NCBI GenBank assembly: GCA_027923505.1
Contig: BROI01000009.1
Span: forward strand, 496,001-560,000
Reading direction: 5' to 3'
Length of the DNA stretch: 64,000 nucleotides
From: Mayamaea pseudoterrestris
Lineage: Eukaryota > Bacillariophyta > Bacillariophyceae > Sellaphorales > Sellaphoraceae
Part shown: positions 1 through 10,395 of the stretch, in pieces
Layout of the letters: each line of letters opens with the position of its first letter
Position numbering within the stretch: position 1 is the first letter of the stretch
Notes under the pieces: model-generated
Told to the model about the DNA's origin: nothing
Database searches by the model: none
What the model saw: only the letters and a program-made list of their open reading frames with translations
Made by a program: the position numbers and the translations under genes

Positions 1-240
1 CTGTTGAAGGTTGAAGAAGCCATGCTCGACTTGAAACTCATTGGCAGCAGTCGTGGCGTCTTCTTGGACGGATCTCAAGGCAGCCGACGTTTCTCGTGCC
101 GCAAATTCTTCAGCCGTTTGAAGGTCAAGGGCAAGCTGCATGTCGCGAGCCATGAGCTCGTCTGCCATAGTGACAGTGGATGAGCTTGTCTTGTTGTTGT
201 CATCATTGACATTCCGGTCGATGTTGCTGTTGGCGGACAT
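1..240 (-). CDS. Ddi1-like aspartic protease, second copy, N-terminal part only
   Basis: This is the first 80 codons of a gene on the minus strand that continues beyond the left edge. The ATG is at 240. The encoded residues are identical to the start of the complete gene at 6450-7214: a polar N-terminus (MSANSNIDRNVNDDN), then a helical stretch with MARDMQLALDLQ and TAEEFAARE. The protease core lies outside the window, so its state cannot be judged. The identical DNA continues upstream to position 354 and then diverges, which suggests a recent segmental duplication or gene conversion. Confidence 0.7.
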   Translation of the reverse strand, partial: MSANSNIDRNVNDDNNKTSSSTVTMADELMARDMQLALDLQTAEEFAARETSAALRSVQEDATTAANEFQVEHGFFNLQQ

Positions 241-354
241 GACGGAGGAGGCGATGGCAAACGAACGACGAAAGGAGTGAGTGCAAGCAAGCCAAGGCGT
301 TTCAAATGATGTCTACTGACGCCGCAAGCAGCTTTGCGTTTCCTATCGTTTGTC
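1..354. repeat. 354-bp direct repeat, copy A
   Basis: Bases 1-354 match 6975-7328 without a difference when read base by base (constant offset 6974). The repeat covers the first 80 codons of the Ddi1-like gene plus about 114 bp upstream. After 354 the two copies share nothing obvious. The left boundary is unknown because the window begins inside the repeat. Confidence 0.9.
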
Positions 355-1525
355 ATCTTTGCTTCCATCGTCGTCTGTTGCAGTGACTGTTTATGAGAGA
401 TTTGCATGGAACTCGACCAAATGTTGTGCGCCATATGTAGCTGAGACTTGGTCGGTCGACAAGTTCCAACGTCATCGCAGTCATTCCTATGACATGGCAC
501 TGTAGATTCTAGTTGTTGTTCATGTGGGCGCAAAATTAGAAAGCTTTATGATTGACAGCAAGCGGTTTGTCGTGGCCAATGAAAGACTTCCGACTCGTCC
601 AGAACAATCAAATTTGACGTCGCCTAGGCGTGTATCGGCGCGCTTACAAAATCAAGCACAAGGATTGATGATTTTGTAGTCTTACGCCAGCCGGTGCATT
701 TGAAATGGAACGATCATTTGAGCTGACTTTGGCAGTACTTGTGACGTTGTATGATGAAGTTGATGTTGCCTCTTCGCTGCTAATAGTGACTGTCGATTAG
801 TTAGGTTGATTGTCAGCGCAGTTGAGTCAGAGACCGCTCCCGAGTACTGTTGTACCGTTGATGCTTGACGCTTCGAACGTTGTCGAATCAGGCAAGCAAG
901 ATACGCGTCAATCCATGGAACAAGGTGCTGTAAAGGTGCAATCATTACCATGAGTGGCAAGGATGAGTCCGATGCTATGGCATAATGTATAATGATTGAT
1001 TTTCATGCATATGTATCTATAAATCGTCTCATTGTACAAACTCAAGTATGCGATTGTCGAAGTTAGCTTTGTATTCGCTGTAACTCCTGGCCATGGCTCG
1101 AAAAATCCGCCGCAATGAAGTTTGGATTTGTGCTTCAGACTACTGGTAAAGGCCAAACTGAGCGAAAGCCAAACTCTGTAACGTTTTATGAATGATGCCA
1201 TGTACTCGTATTCATGCGAGATCTGTGAAAGCTTTGATAATAAAATGACGGAACCACTGCCTGCCAAGCAAAATAATGTGATCTTGCGATAAAGTAACGA
1301 TTACCAGTCAGACAATCAATACCGTAACGACATGTGTTGCTCATGAGCGACGTTCAATTTGCCCTCGCTGACGGTTTGTAGTGCACGAGAGACGCTCCGG
1401 AGTGTCACGGTCACGGCGACCATGGGATCATGAGTTTCGCATCATTATTTCAACATCAAAAATAAAACATCATCATTAATGAAGCAGTCTGCGGCCGCCT
1501 GCCAAAGCATCCATGCGTTTTAAAC
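355..1525. other. Intergenic, no supported gene
   Basis: The stretch holds only short open frames on both strands with no recognisable domain. I see no convincing exon pair, tRNA or repeat. It separates the Ddi1-like fragment (minus) from the glycosyltransferase-like gene (plus), so promoters of both probably lie here. Confidence 0.4.
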
Positions 1526-2935
1526 ATGAATAGTACAACGAGTCGATATTCGACTAAAGAACGTAGTCGGAGGATTGGTGTCTGTCTCGTAAAGCATTTG
1601 CTGCTTTTGCTGCTCGCACTTTCCTTCGCTTCTCCTCGCACCTCCGCTGCCGACGATGCTGCTGCACGGAAACCGACGCGCAAGAAGGAGTCCGACGCTG
1701 CGCTCTTTCAAGTTTCGGATCAAGTCAGAGTCATTGGCCCCACTCAATTTCCATCGCCAACTCGAACGCTCGACTTGCGCTACAATCAAACCATTTCCAT
1801 CCTTGTGAGACCCTCCTACGGAAAGCATCGACCGGAAGCGGACGCTATTTTGGCTTATGCGGAAGGATACCAAGTCGCCTACTATATCATGTTTATGGAA
1901 ACTTTACAAGGGACTGGTTACAAGGGAGATGTCGTATTGGCGATTGCAAATGATTCCTACCTTCATGATGGCGTCAAGGAATACTTGCTAAAGTTCGTCA
2001 TGAATCGCGACGACCACATACAACAGCACGAAGACTCCAAGCAGACTGGTACTCAATTAAATGTTATCATTTATCAATTGGATCTGGATTGTGATGGCAC
2101 GCCAGACGGTAAGCGGGCTGTCATGGATAGAAGCAAGGCGACGGATGTTTTTCAAATGTGTAGACTCGATCACATTTACGGGTACAACGACAAGGAGACT
2201 GGCGAAATGCTTCCACTAAAGGATCCACGCGAAGGTAGAGTAGTCGCAACGCTCCGATACGAATGGTACTGGATTTGGACGCGCCAATACTTTTCGCATT
2301 CGTGGCTCATGTTGATTGACGCCCGCGACACCTTTTTTCAGTCGAATCCCTTTGCAAATCTTCCAAGACGGTCAACTGCCAACTCGACTGCAGACGTTAT
2401 CGACGGACTGTTGTACTTTTTCGGTGAAAATGCCGACGCGACCCGCCTTGGTAAGTCACGCAAGAACGCCAATTGGTTGCGAAACGGCTATGGCGCAGGT
2501 TTACTTGATGCACTAGCAGAAAAGCCAACCATTTGCTCCGGTTCGTCAATGGGCGAACAAGTGGCTCTGGAAACGTACTTACGAGCACTCATTAATGAAC
2601 ATGACGAAGGTAGTGTGCGCATGACCGGCTCCGACCAAGGATTTCACAACTACTTGTACTACTCGGGCAAGCTACTGAATGCTGCAACCATTTCCAAATT
2701 GATCGTTTGGGAGCAAGGACGCGGCTTGATCAACAACCTTGGCGCGCTCCGAACAAATACCTTGACAAATTGGGGAGTCCGCGATCCAGACACTGATGTC
2801 GTTTATCAGTGGGACGGCGAAACTCCATCGCCCGTCGTGCACCAGTGGGATCGCGACAAGGATCTGCACAACTACATGCTAGCCAAGCACCGCACATGGA
2901 CGAAAGAGTGGGAGACAAAGCAGCTGCATCAATAG
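1526..2935 (+). CDS. Secretory-pathway glycosyltransferase-like protein
   Basis: A single open frame of 469 residues. Residues about 16-40 form a hydrophobic leader (KHLLLLLLALSF then a TSAA end), so the protein should enter the ER or be anchored there. The body has a nucleotide-sugar-transferase look: a beta-strand plus acidic motif, SWLMLIDARDTFFQSNPF near residue 258, resembles the DxD-like metal-binding segment of GT-A enzymes; a later GSDQGFHNYL near 370 is the kind of acceptor-site motif seen in such proteins. I infer a Golgi or ER glycosyltransferase; donor and acceptor are unknown. The start is the first ATG after the upstream stop and directly precedes the leader. The gene appears intronless. 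The function is an inference from motifs, not from a full family match. Confidence 0.75.
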   Translation: MNSTTSRYSTKERSRRIGVCLVKHLLLLLLALSFASPRTSAADDAAARKPTRKKESDAALFQVSDQVRVIGPTQFPSPTRTLDLRYNQTISILVRPSYGKHRPEADAILAYAEGYQVAYYIMFMETLQGTGYKGDVVLAIANDSYLHDGVKEYLLKFVMNRDDHIQQHEDSKQTGTQLNVIIYQLDLDCDGTPDGKRAVMDRSKATDVFQMCRLDHIYGYNDKETGEMLPLKDPREGRVVATLRYEWYWIWTRQYFSHSWLMLIDARDTFFQSNPFANLPRRSTANSTADVIDGLLYFFGENADATRLGKSRKNANWLRNGYGAGLLDALAEKPTICSGSSMGEQVALETYLRALINEHDEGSVRMTGSDQGFHNYLYYSGKLLNAATISKLIVWEQGRGLINNLGALRTNTLTNWGVRDPDTDVVYQWDGETPSPVVHQWDRDKDLHNYMLAKHRTWTKEWETKQLHQ

Positions 2936-3804
2936 CTTTGCGAACTAGGCGCAGGCAAGTTGAGGAGGCGGTGCAGTAATGCGGAATATAATAGGCTTGA
3001 GCAGTCGACTTGGGAATTTCTCGTGGCCATACACAAGAATCGAAAAACAAGTTTATGGTACGTATTAAACATGGATCCTGCTTTTTGTCAGCCTGTATTC
3101 ACCAGCGACGATGTCGATGAATGCCAAATAGCACTGGGTTCTTAGCATCTAAATTCTGCTGATAGGACGCGCTTGCTCGTTGTCTTGAAACTGTCAAAGG
3201 AGACGTCGTCGATGGTTTTTAATTGTTTCACGAGGGTGATATAAATGATTGGATCTATCTGACAAATATTCCTTTAGCCTTTTCAGGCCCGACCTTTTTT
3301 TGTGTTCCGCCGATGCTTGTCGGCCGCATAGACATCCTGCGGCTGGCAAGCATTTTTGGAAAGCTGTACCAGCAGAAAAAGTGCCGACAAGCTTTACGAT
3401 CATGCTGATGACGATGATGATGATGCTGTCCATGTTGATGGACAATCGGTGGTTTCACTCCTCGGTTGAATTATTCCGCGTCCAATCGTTTACGTCGCTT
3501 CCGGTTGACACCAAAGGCCGAACGTTGCACAAGACAAGTAGAAATGCGGCCAATTTGCATGTTCATGATGACGTTCTGCGGGGTAAAAATGCACCGGCAC
3601 CGACACCGACACAGTCGGCACGGCCGCGCATCACATCTACGTCCTAGATCCATTACAATAATGCTTTAACACACCAGGCATCATAACTGTTTTTACGCCT
3701 TGTTCTCTTAGCTACAATTAAGGCTCCGTCCCAGATCCAACCGACGCAACGTTCCACATAGGCACCACAGCTCCTCGTCACTCTCAACTATTCATCATTC
3801 TGAT
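2936..3804. other. Intergenic, no supported gene
   Basis: Between the 3' ends of two convergent genes. It holds short frames of 60-130 codons, including a His/Arg-rich one near 3471-3653 that looks like chance. A simple GATGATGATGATG run lies near 3411-3425. Nothing else stands out. Confidence 0.4.
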
Positions 3805-4738
3805 TTATACAATCTCCGGCGCATGCTTTGGCAAGCCAGTTTCGCTGCAGCACAAACTTGGATATGTATCATAGTCCGTGGTGTGTCGCATCAATTGCGT
3901 TGCTACCAAGCAGGGACACCAGCAACTGCAGCAGCAGTCTTCCGTTTCCGAACCAGGAATGGCATACTTGCGCCGAACGTATCCTCGCAAATTAAACAAG
4001 ACAATCGTCAAAGCTATCATGTATAGATAGTGCCAGATGCTTCGAATATAAAAGATTGCCATGTAGGCATTTGTCGGCACTTGCGCATTTGGGGCCAACG
4101 CCAACAAGACAAGATACAAGCCAATGTAAATGGTCAAGTAAACGACAAGCGCCATGAAAATGACCTTGAAGGCAATCTCCGTCTGGCCGACGGATCCCGG
4201 CTTGCCCCAGGCCGTCAACTTCAAACGACGAATGACCTGTCCAGCAGCCACTGCAAGGAATCGAGAGTGTGAATGGGTGAGAGTCGTTTAAAATGATGGA
4301 TGATTCATACGAGCAAATCAATACTTTCAATCCATCGACTACAATGTCATACTCACAAAGTCCGCAACAAAGACCTGTCCACAAGTGAGGATGACAAGGC
4401 CCATGGGAAAAGCAACCAAACAAGGAGTCGCGCCAATGTCCCACTGGAATAGCAATGGTTGCCGCCGACGCCACCATGCGCGACGGCAATGGCACTTCAA
4501 ACTTTTGTCCAATTTCCACTCCACCAGGAGGAACCGTGACCATGTATCGAGCGTTTCCAACAATGGTTTCAAACTCGTACCCTTCTGGAAGTGTCGCGGG
4601 CGCAATGACCGACAGGAGTGGCGTGTGACTCGACTGGAGTGTAGGAGCGTCTCGAGAGGGTCCGACAAGATTCATTGACAAGTCGTCCGACTCCAAATCA
4701 AAGTCAGAGTTAGGGAGATGCGAGTAAGCCGATGACAT
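3805..4738 (-). CDS. PLAC8-domain cysteine-rich membrane protein (2 exons)
   Basis: Model: exon 1 4738-4357, intron 4356-4251 (GTGAGT...GCAG, 106 bp), exon 2 4250-3805, giving 275 residues. The phase-1 junction joins the frames exactly. Residues about 40-85 carry the LPEGYEFE and VTVPPGGV pattern that often precedes PLAC8 in stramenopile proteins. The PLAC8 region follows: GCFSHGPCHPHLWTGLCCG near 110-127, two hydrophobic segments after the splice site, and a cysteine cluster CCCSCWCPCLVATQ near 235-250. PLAC8 proteins are small membrane proteins, in plants and animals linked to metal transport or organ size. The exact role here is unknown. It converges on the glycosyltransferase-like gene. 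Confidence 0.85.
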
Positions 4739-6449
4739 GATCGACTACTCGATAAAAAGAGTAAAGAAGCGTCTCTGTACTAGTACTATCAGCGAATGAA
4801 TTCGTGCCTCGAACGGATGAGAGATCAAGGCGGAATGTATCTTAGTGGATGTGGAGCTATGATCGCGCCCAATGCTTTGCCGCTATTATTTGCTTGCAAG
4901 TAAGAAATCAAGTATCAAGCTGTCGTCTATTCGAATACTGTAGCAAGTCCGATCACGATGAGTCGGAAGCTGGAGGAGCAATCGCGACAATGGTCATTCA
5001 CATCCACATGCCGCTAACGCACACCAGCAAGCATCGTGAACCACTCACTCTTCTCATTGTCCTATAGTAAAGTTGAGAATTCAAAATGTTACGTCACAAG
5101 AAGATAGTACGAAACAGGCGCCAGTGAAAACTGCGTCATTAGGCAATAGTACAAAACGAATGATGATCGAAAAATGTCAAGAAGGCAATAGTATGAAACA
5201 AGCGTCAGTGAAAACTGCGACATGACGAATGCGGATGTCTTACTGGTACAGACCATGAAAGGTCGTGAGTCGTGACTTGGACGAAAGAATGTCACTTGAC
5301 GAAGCAGTGCTGTATGTAGCAGCTCTGTGACGCTGGCAGGGCTGCCAAGGAGCAATGGCTTCGAACGAGTCGCCTGCAACCAGCTCATATATTATGTCGA
5401 TCACTCTGTGTTCTGTTTTACTGGCTGCTAATAGAAAGAGGAGCACCAGTTTGTCAACGCCGTCCAGTGAAATTGCGTGGCAGCCATCGGCCATCATTCA
5501 TGGACTTGTAGACAGACGACGCACCATCATCTGACGTAGTCGACTTCGACCAAACAAGCCAGGCAAATGATTGATTGGCGCGTTGACAAGACGTTGGCGG
5601 TTAAGTAGACAAAGACGGAAGACGTCTCCTTCCTTGATTATTGCGCGACACGCGCACTCAGCTGATGGTCATGTTTCGCGATGGACCACCAGTCCACCAG
5701 TATGGAATCTGTTACGTACATTACGGAAGTAGAGGCACGAACTCACCTTCTTGGACAACTCGCTCGTCGAAGTGATCGTAAAAGAGGGGTGAATGCGTGT
5801 GTCGCAGACTGACGCGCCTTTGGGTGCAAAATATCAAAGCAATCGCTCCCTTTGCAAACCTTGTTCCGCGAAAAATTTTCAACCATGACGTTGACGCGCC
5901 TGAGCGTTCATTGTCAAGACTCTAGATGCAAGTTGAAGGTATTGGCTACCAAATTGTCGAGATACACTCACGCGATGAGGAGAAAAGGGTCGAAGAATGG
6001 CATGAGCCTGCATTCTCAGCACGATTCCGAGCAAGAGGAGCCGCAGCGCGATCTCAGCTTTATGGTGACTACGATAACATATATATCTCAAACAGCCTTT
6101 CATATGTTACCAATCTTATGGAACCTCGGGTCAGATGTCATTGACGCACTAGCTAACTCGCGATGATGTCAAATACTTGTACTTGGCCGACATCTTCATC
6201 TTTGCGATCGATAAACTAGTAGCAATACATCGCATACATATATATTATGATGATATAAAGCACTTTATTACCTCGTCACCTTGGTGGAGTTATTAATTGT
6301 CTACCGGTAGGCTGTTTACTCGTACAGTTAATATCGGCAAAGCTTGCTTGGTTGTCGTCCAGTCTGTAGACACTAAACCGGCCATCGAGGATCAAGCAAA
6401 CGAAAACGTATCCGCGACTTTATCACACTACCGGTAGGTGCAATACAAG
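4739..6449. other. Intergenic with a short diverged repeat and two CTACCGGTAG sites
   Basis: No gene is supported across 1.7 kb. Two diverged copies of about 45 bp containing CAGTGAAAACTGCG lie at about 5101-5143 and 5185-5227 (84 bp apart). A 104-codon plus-strand frame at 5852-6166 and an 85-codon minus frame at 5240-5497 have no recognisable features. The 10-bp palindrome CTACCGGTAG occurs at 6301 and 6428. Confidence 0.45.
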
Positions 6450-7214
6450 CTAACCCCTTCCAGGACGGTGTCTTCGAAAGATTGATGGAATCCGGCTCGA
6501 GATGGACCTTGTCGCTTCTGTAGTTGGTGCTAGTCGACGGGCAGTGGCATCACGAATCATTCGCTCGCAGTCTTTACGAGCCTTGCGAGCATCCCGAACG
6601 TTTAAAAACGGTACCTTGACTCCATCCTTTCCTCCAAAGCACAAGCAGTCACTCTCCATGTCGATGACACATTGAAACCGTCTCATTTGATCCAATCCGA
6701 GCACAACCGATGGCAGCTCCGAGTCCAGCACCAAAAAGTATAGTCTAAACTCGACATGCCCAACGAGACAAATCAGATTCTCCACGACTCCCACAATATT
6801 AGCACTTCCAACGCCTCCGCAGGCACCGGAAACACTAGCATTGAGCTTGTCCATCAACCCAAGCTTTCGCAGGACAACAAGACTCATGGCTGACATTGAC
6901 GCACCCGAGTCAACCAGTAGATTCACCTTGCGATCATCAAGTGTGCAGTTGACAAATAACATGTGATCATCTTGCTGTTGAAGGTTGAAGAAGCCATGCT
7001 CGACTTGAAACTCATTGGCAGCAGTCGTGGCGTCTTCTTGGACGGATCTCAAGGCAGCCGACGTTTCTCGTGCCGCAAATTCTTCAGCCGTTTGAAGGTC
7101 AAGGGCAAGCTGCATGTCGCGAGCCATGAGCTCGTCTGCCATAGTGACAGTGGATGAGCTTGTCTTGTTGTTGTCATCATTGACATTCCGGTCGATGTTG
7201 CTGTTGGCGGACAT
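6450..7214 (-). CDS. Ddi1-like retroviral-type aspartic protease (host gene)
   Basis: A complete 254-residue frame. The central region matches the dimeric aspartic protease of the ubiquitin shuttle Ddi1: VNLLVDSGASMSAMS near 94-108 with the catalytic DSG, then a glycine-rich flap-like segment, then VLGLDQMRRFQCVIDM and a beta-rich end with KDGVKVPFLNV. This order and the LGLD..RR.QC.ID block are typical of Ddi1 rather than of retroelement proteases, and no reverse transcriptase, integrase or LTR is seen nearby. The N-terminal ubiquitin-like domain and C-terminal UBA domain of standard Ddi1 are missing; a short acidic helix near 28-55 may act as a ubiquitin-interacting segment (inference). The ATG is at 7214. 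Its 5' end is shared base for base with the fragment at the left edge. Confidence 0.8.
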   Translation of the reverse strand: MSANSNIDRNVNDDNNKTSSSTVTMADELMARDMQLALDLQTAEEFAARETSAALRSVQEDATTAANEFQVEHGFFNLQQQDDHMLFVNCTLDDRKVNLLVDSGASMSAMSLVVLRKLGLMDKLNASVSGACGGVGSANIVGVVENLICLVGHVEFRLYFLVLDSELPSVVLGLDQMRRFQCVIDMESDCLCFGGKDGVKVPFLNVRDARKARKDCERMIRDATARRLAPTTEATRSISSRIPSIFRRHRPGRG

Positions 7215-7328
7215 GACGGAGGAGGCGATGGCAAACGAACGACGAAAGGAGTGAGTGCAAGCAAGCCAAGGCGTTTCAAATGATGTCTACTGACGCCGCA
7301 AGCAGCTTTGCGTTTCCTATCGTTTGTC
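6975..7328. repeat. 354-bp direct repeat, copy B
   Basis: Identical partner of bases 1-354. It covers codons 1-80 of the complete Ddi1-like gene and about 114 bp upstream. Identity stops at 7328/354. Confidence 0.9.
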
Positions 7329-8965
7329 GGGCGAATGTTTATAAAGCAGTCAGCAATATGTATATCGCCACGAGGCAGTCTGCGTTGGTGTTTGAAGGAA
7401 AGGTCATCATCACGTTGCCCATGGTCATTTTCCAATCCGATTATTCATCAGCCCCATACGACATCCAAATTCAGTGCCGCTTTAATCATCATTGGATCAA
7501 TGACGTCATCCAATTGCTGTGCGACATAAAGAGAGGTTTGCCTCGTTACCGCGTTACTACGACTTGAATTTGCCGCCGCCGATGCCGATCGTCTCACAGT
7601 TGCTTAGCCGAGTACATTGCCAATTCACTACAAAGGACCTTTAGACAGCTTCATTGTTTGTTTATGATAAGGTTGATTTGAGTCTGAGTTCTTCGGGCTT
7701 GGAGTTGGGGACAGTCCATGGGGGAGCAGTCCACTGGGGAACAGTCCATCGGGGAATAGTCCATTGGGTATAGTCCAGTCGCAACGTCACAACTTTTATG
7801 TGTCGATTGCTGGTGCACACTTGTTCGAATGATTCTGGTGGTTGGGTCTGCTTGCTAGGATTAATCCTTTCCAGCTTTCTTAGATCATTAGTCTGAATGG
7901 AGTCTACTTTGGCCTCGGCTGGACGATTCACCTATTCGAGCAAGCACTTATAAATTTGGCGGCTCTGATCATGGATCGAGCGGCACTGGGTGTAACAGTG
8001 AATGTTGTCAGGTGTCACACAGCTGGGAGGCGTCCGGACGGTTTTGCGTGCAGTTACATAATAGCTACGAAAGTGGCTCCCAGACCTGGCGCCTCCATCT
8101 CAAGGCTTTGATACTAGCGCTTATGATTAACAATCGTGAGTCCCTTTATGGCACATCTCGCTGAACCCACGTTTTCCCTGGCGAAGATAGACCACCTTGA
8201 CGTGGTGCTGGGGCTTTCCCACTAAGAGTCTATCATAAAACAATTCTTGGACATGGAACTTTTGCTGATTATCGACATCGACCGACCTGCTGCCTGGCAT
8301 GGCAACCACTAAATGCCCGTGGCAGAGTGGCGCAAGGCAGTGGAGTGGGACTCAAGTTGGTGGCACTCGAGCTTGTGGTGGCGAGTGGCAAGACAGTAGG
8401 CACACTATGAAAGTACTTTACTGAATTGTGACTATTACAGTTTTCGTTTACATTTGTAACTTTTTGTGCTTACAAAATTGCTTTCGCTTCCTTGGTCAAT
8501 CGTGCTGCCCGTGAGTTGTACGAGCAGTGCAAAGCGATGCGCTTGATGATACAACTGCTCCTGCAAATGGTTGCAATGCAATCAATGTACTCGAGCAGTT
8601 TTCGTTGCCTTGCTGCCATTGGAGATGAGGATGAAACCACTTTCTAGTGCAGCGCGCTGCAAATCACGTAGCAATAGATCCCAGCTTTCTTGGTGTAGCG
8701 AAGTTGTATCATTTGCAACTTGCTTTAATCGATGGACTGCTCTACCATCTACCTACCTAGTCAAAAGCTTGCTACAAGTAAAAAGCAACTTGTAAGCTAA
8801 ATTAATTACTCTTGGTGCTTTTTCTCGGTATAAGAAACATATATATCATTATCTCCATCTCGTCCTTCATTCGTCGCTCGACACGACATACTCTTGTGCT
8901 CTCGCTTTCCATGAACTTAAAAGTTCAAGCAGTGCTTGGGACCGACATTCTTGTCTTCCATGCTC
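7215..8965. other. Intergenic, degraded-looking DNA without a supported gene
   Basis: About 1.75 kb with no coding region I can support. It holds the 5' flank of the Ddi1-like gene and a 15-bp minisatellite at 7712-7778. Short frames near 7662-7931, 8127-8309 and 8571-8795 have no recognisable domain. The region could be decayed mobile DNA, but nothing diagnostic is visible. Confidence 0.4.
7712..7778. repeat. 15-bp minisatellite, about 4.5 units
   Basis: Imperfect tandem units of the form CAGTCCAnnGGGGAA, starting near 7712, 7727, 7742, 7757 and 7771. One minus-strand frame would read them as repeated W-T-x-P, but the surrounding frame gives no sign of being a gene. Confidence 0.75.
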
Positions 8966-9055
8966 TGCATGCATTCTTCGAATACATCCTCCTCTTCATT
9001 GTCTAGCTTTTGCATGCATTCTTCGAATACATCCTCCTCTTCATCGTCCAGCTTC
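8966..9055. repeat. 45-bp tandem duplication beside the inverted repeat
   Basis: Two copies of a 45-bp unit starting TGCATGCATTCTTCGAATAC at 8966 and 9011. They differ at only a few bases near the right end. They lie immediately left of the left arm of the large inverted repeat and may mark the rearrangement breakpoint. Confidence 0.85.
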
Positions 9056-9070
9056 TGTCCCTTTTTCAAG

Positions 9071-10395
9071 CGCCGTCACTTTCTGCTATCAATACAGCCA
9101 AGATTGCTTTCAATGCAGCCATGGAGGAACTCCACCATCTCGACAAGTCATTCATGAGCAAGATCAATGATATTCTAGCTGGAGCAAAAGGCAGTGATGT
9201 CGCCTCGATTGGCAAGCATTTATACGCCTGTTATCCTTCCTTTGCCAAGCTGGACATGCAGAAACTGATTCCACTGGCACTCAAGCCAATTACGCAGGAA
9301 AAGATCAATTGGTTGGCACGAAACGATCTTCCTTTCAAGGATTGTATTGATAATTTGATCAAGGAGCATGTTGCGGAGTTGGCGGCGCAAGCCGCTCGAC
9401 TCAACGCCAATGACACAACTTTGCAGCAGCATGATGGGCGCTTGACCAGTCTTGAAGGTTGCCATGACGCTACTGAGAACCGCATCGATATGCACGATGG
9501 ACACTTGAAGCAGCTCAACAAATCCAACAAGATTCAGGCGAACGTGAATGAGCTCATTCATTTTCGTATCGAACAAAACGAAGACACTTTAAAGGCTCAT
9601 GACGTACGCCTGGGAGCCACGGAAGCCAACGTCCAGGAGCTTCGCAAAGACTTGGGGGCGCATGGATTTCGTCAATATGGCACGGAACTCAAAGTCCAGC
9701 AGATGGGCGGAGACTTGGCAGCGCATGGAGCACGTCATGATGCCACGGAAGCACGTCAGGATGTCTTGGAAGGCAAGGTCCAGCAGATGGGTGGAGACTT
9801 GGTGGCGCATGGGGCACGTCATGATGCCACGGAAGCACGTCAGGATGTCTTGGAAGGCAAGGTCCAGCAGATGGGCGGAGACTTGGAGGCGCATGGAGCA
9901 CGTCAGGGTGTCTTGGAAGGCAAGGTCCAGCAGATGGGCGGAGACTTGGTGTCACATGGAGCACGTCAGGAAGTCTTGGAAGGCACGGTCCAGCACATGA
10001 TCCAGCAGGACAAGAATGCGCGCTACAACTACCATCTTACGCTCCACGACACGCAAATCACGGCTCAGCAGGCAGTCAATGCCAACCAGCAGGAAGTCAA
10101 CGCCGCCACTGCGCAGAAGCTTGATGCCACTACGCAGAAGCTTGATCGATACTTGTCCCTCGATCAAGTATCGATCAAGCTTCTGCGTAGTGGCATCAAG
10201 CTTCTGCGCAGTGGCGGCGTTGACTTCCTGCTGGTTGGCGTTGACTGCCTGCTGAGCCGTGATTTGCGTGTCATGGAGCGTAAGATGGTAGTCGTAGCGC
10301 GCATTCTTGTCCTGCTGGATCATCGTGTTCGCCATGTCCTGCTGAATCATGTGCTGGACCGTGCCTTCCAAGACTTCCTGACGTGCTCCATGTGA
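9071..10395 (+). pseudogene. Truncated inverted copy of the coiled-coil repeat gene (left arm)
   Basis: A plus-strand copy of the middle and repeat part of the gene at 9952-12487, starting at the codons for PSLSAINTAKIAF. It lacks the disordered exon and the conserved N-terminal domain. An open frame runs through it, crosses the loop and continues about 70 codons into the antisense of the right arm before stopping at 10395. No start codon with plausible context and no promoter are visible; the frame reaches back to an ATG at 9010 within the 45-bp duplication. I treat it as a duplicated gene fragment, although it could be transcribed. Confidence 0.65.
9591..9998 (+). repeat. Coding tandem repeat, 84/63-bp units (left arm); mirrored at 10350-10750
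   Basis: In-frame units encode KVQQMGGDL-x-AHGARHDATEARQDVLEG (28 residues) twice, then a 21-residue version lacking the HDATEAR insert twice. A more diverged unit precedes them. The hydrophobic spacing suits a coiled coil or a fibre-like stalk. The same array occurs in the opposite orientation in the right arm. Confidence 0.85.

Noticed and set aside
908-1267. A 119-codon minus-strand frame
   Set aside because: No domain and no splice or context support; composition looks like chance.
5852-6166. A 104-codon plus-strand frame
   Set aside because: The sequence lacks features of a conserved protein and several overlapping frames are equally open.
6450-7214. Protease of an LTR retroelement
   Set aside because: The DSG protease region is followed by the block typical of Ddi1, and there is no reverse transcriptase, integrase or terminal repeat nearby. 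It is called a host gene.
7660-8400. Remnant of a mobile element
   Set aside because: The DNA looks gene-free and slightly repetitive, but I could not find a domain, terminal repeats or a target-site duplication.
9591-9998. CRISPR-like array
   Set aside because: The regular spacing comes from in-frame 84- and 63-bp coding repeats with no unique spacers, in a eukaryotic gene.
9010-10395. An independent complete gene on the plus strand
   Set aside because: It is the truncated mirror copy of the minus-strand gene; its end is read from antisense DNA and its start lies in a local duplication.
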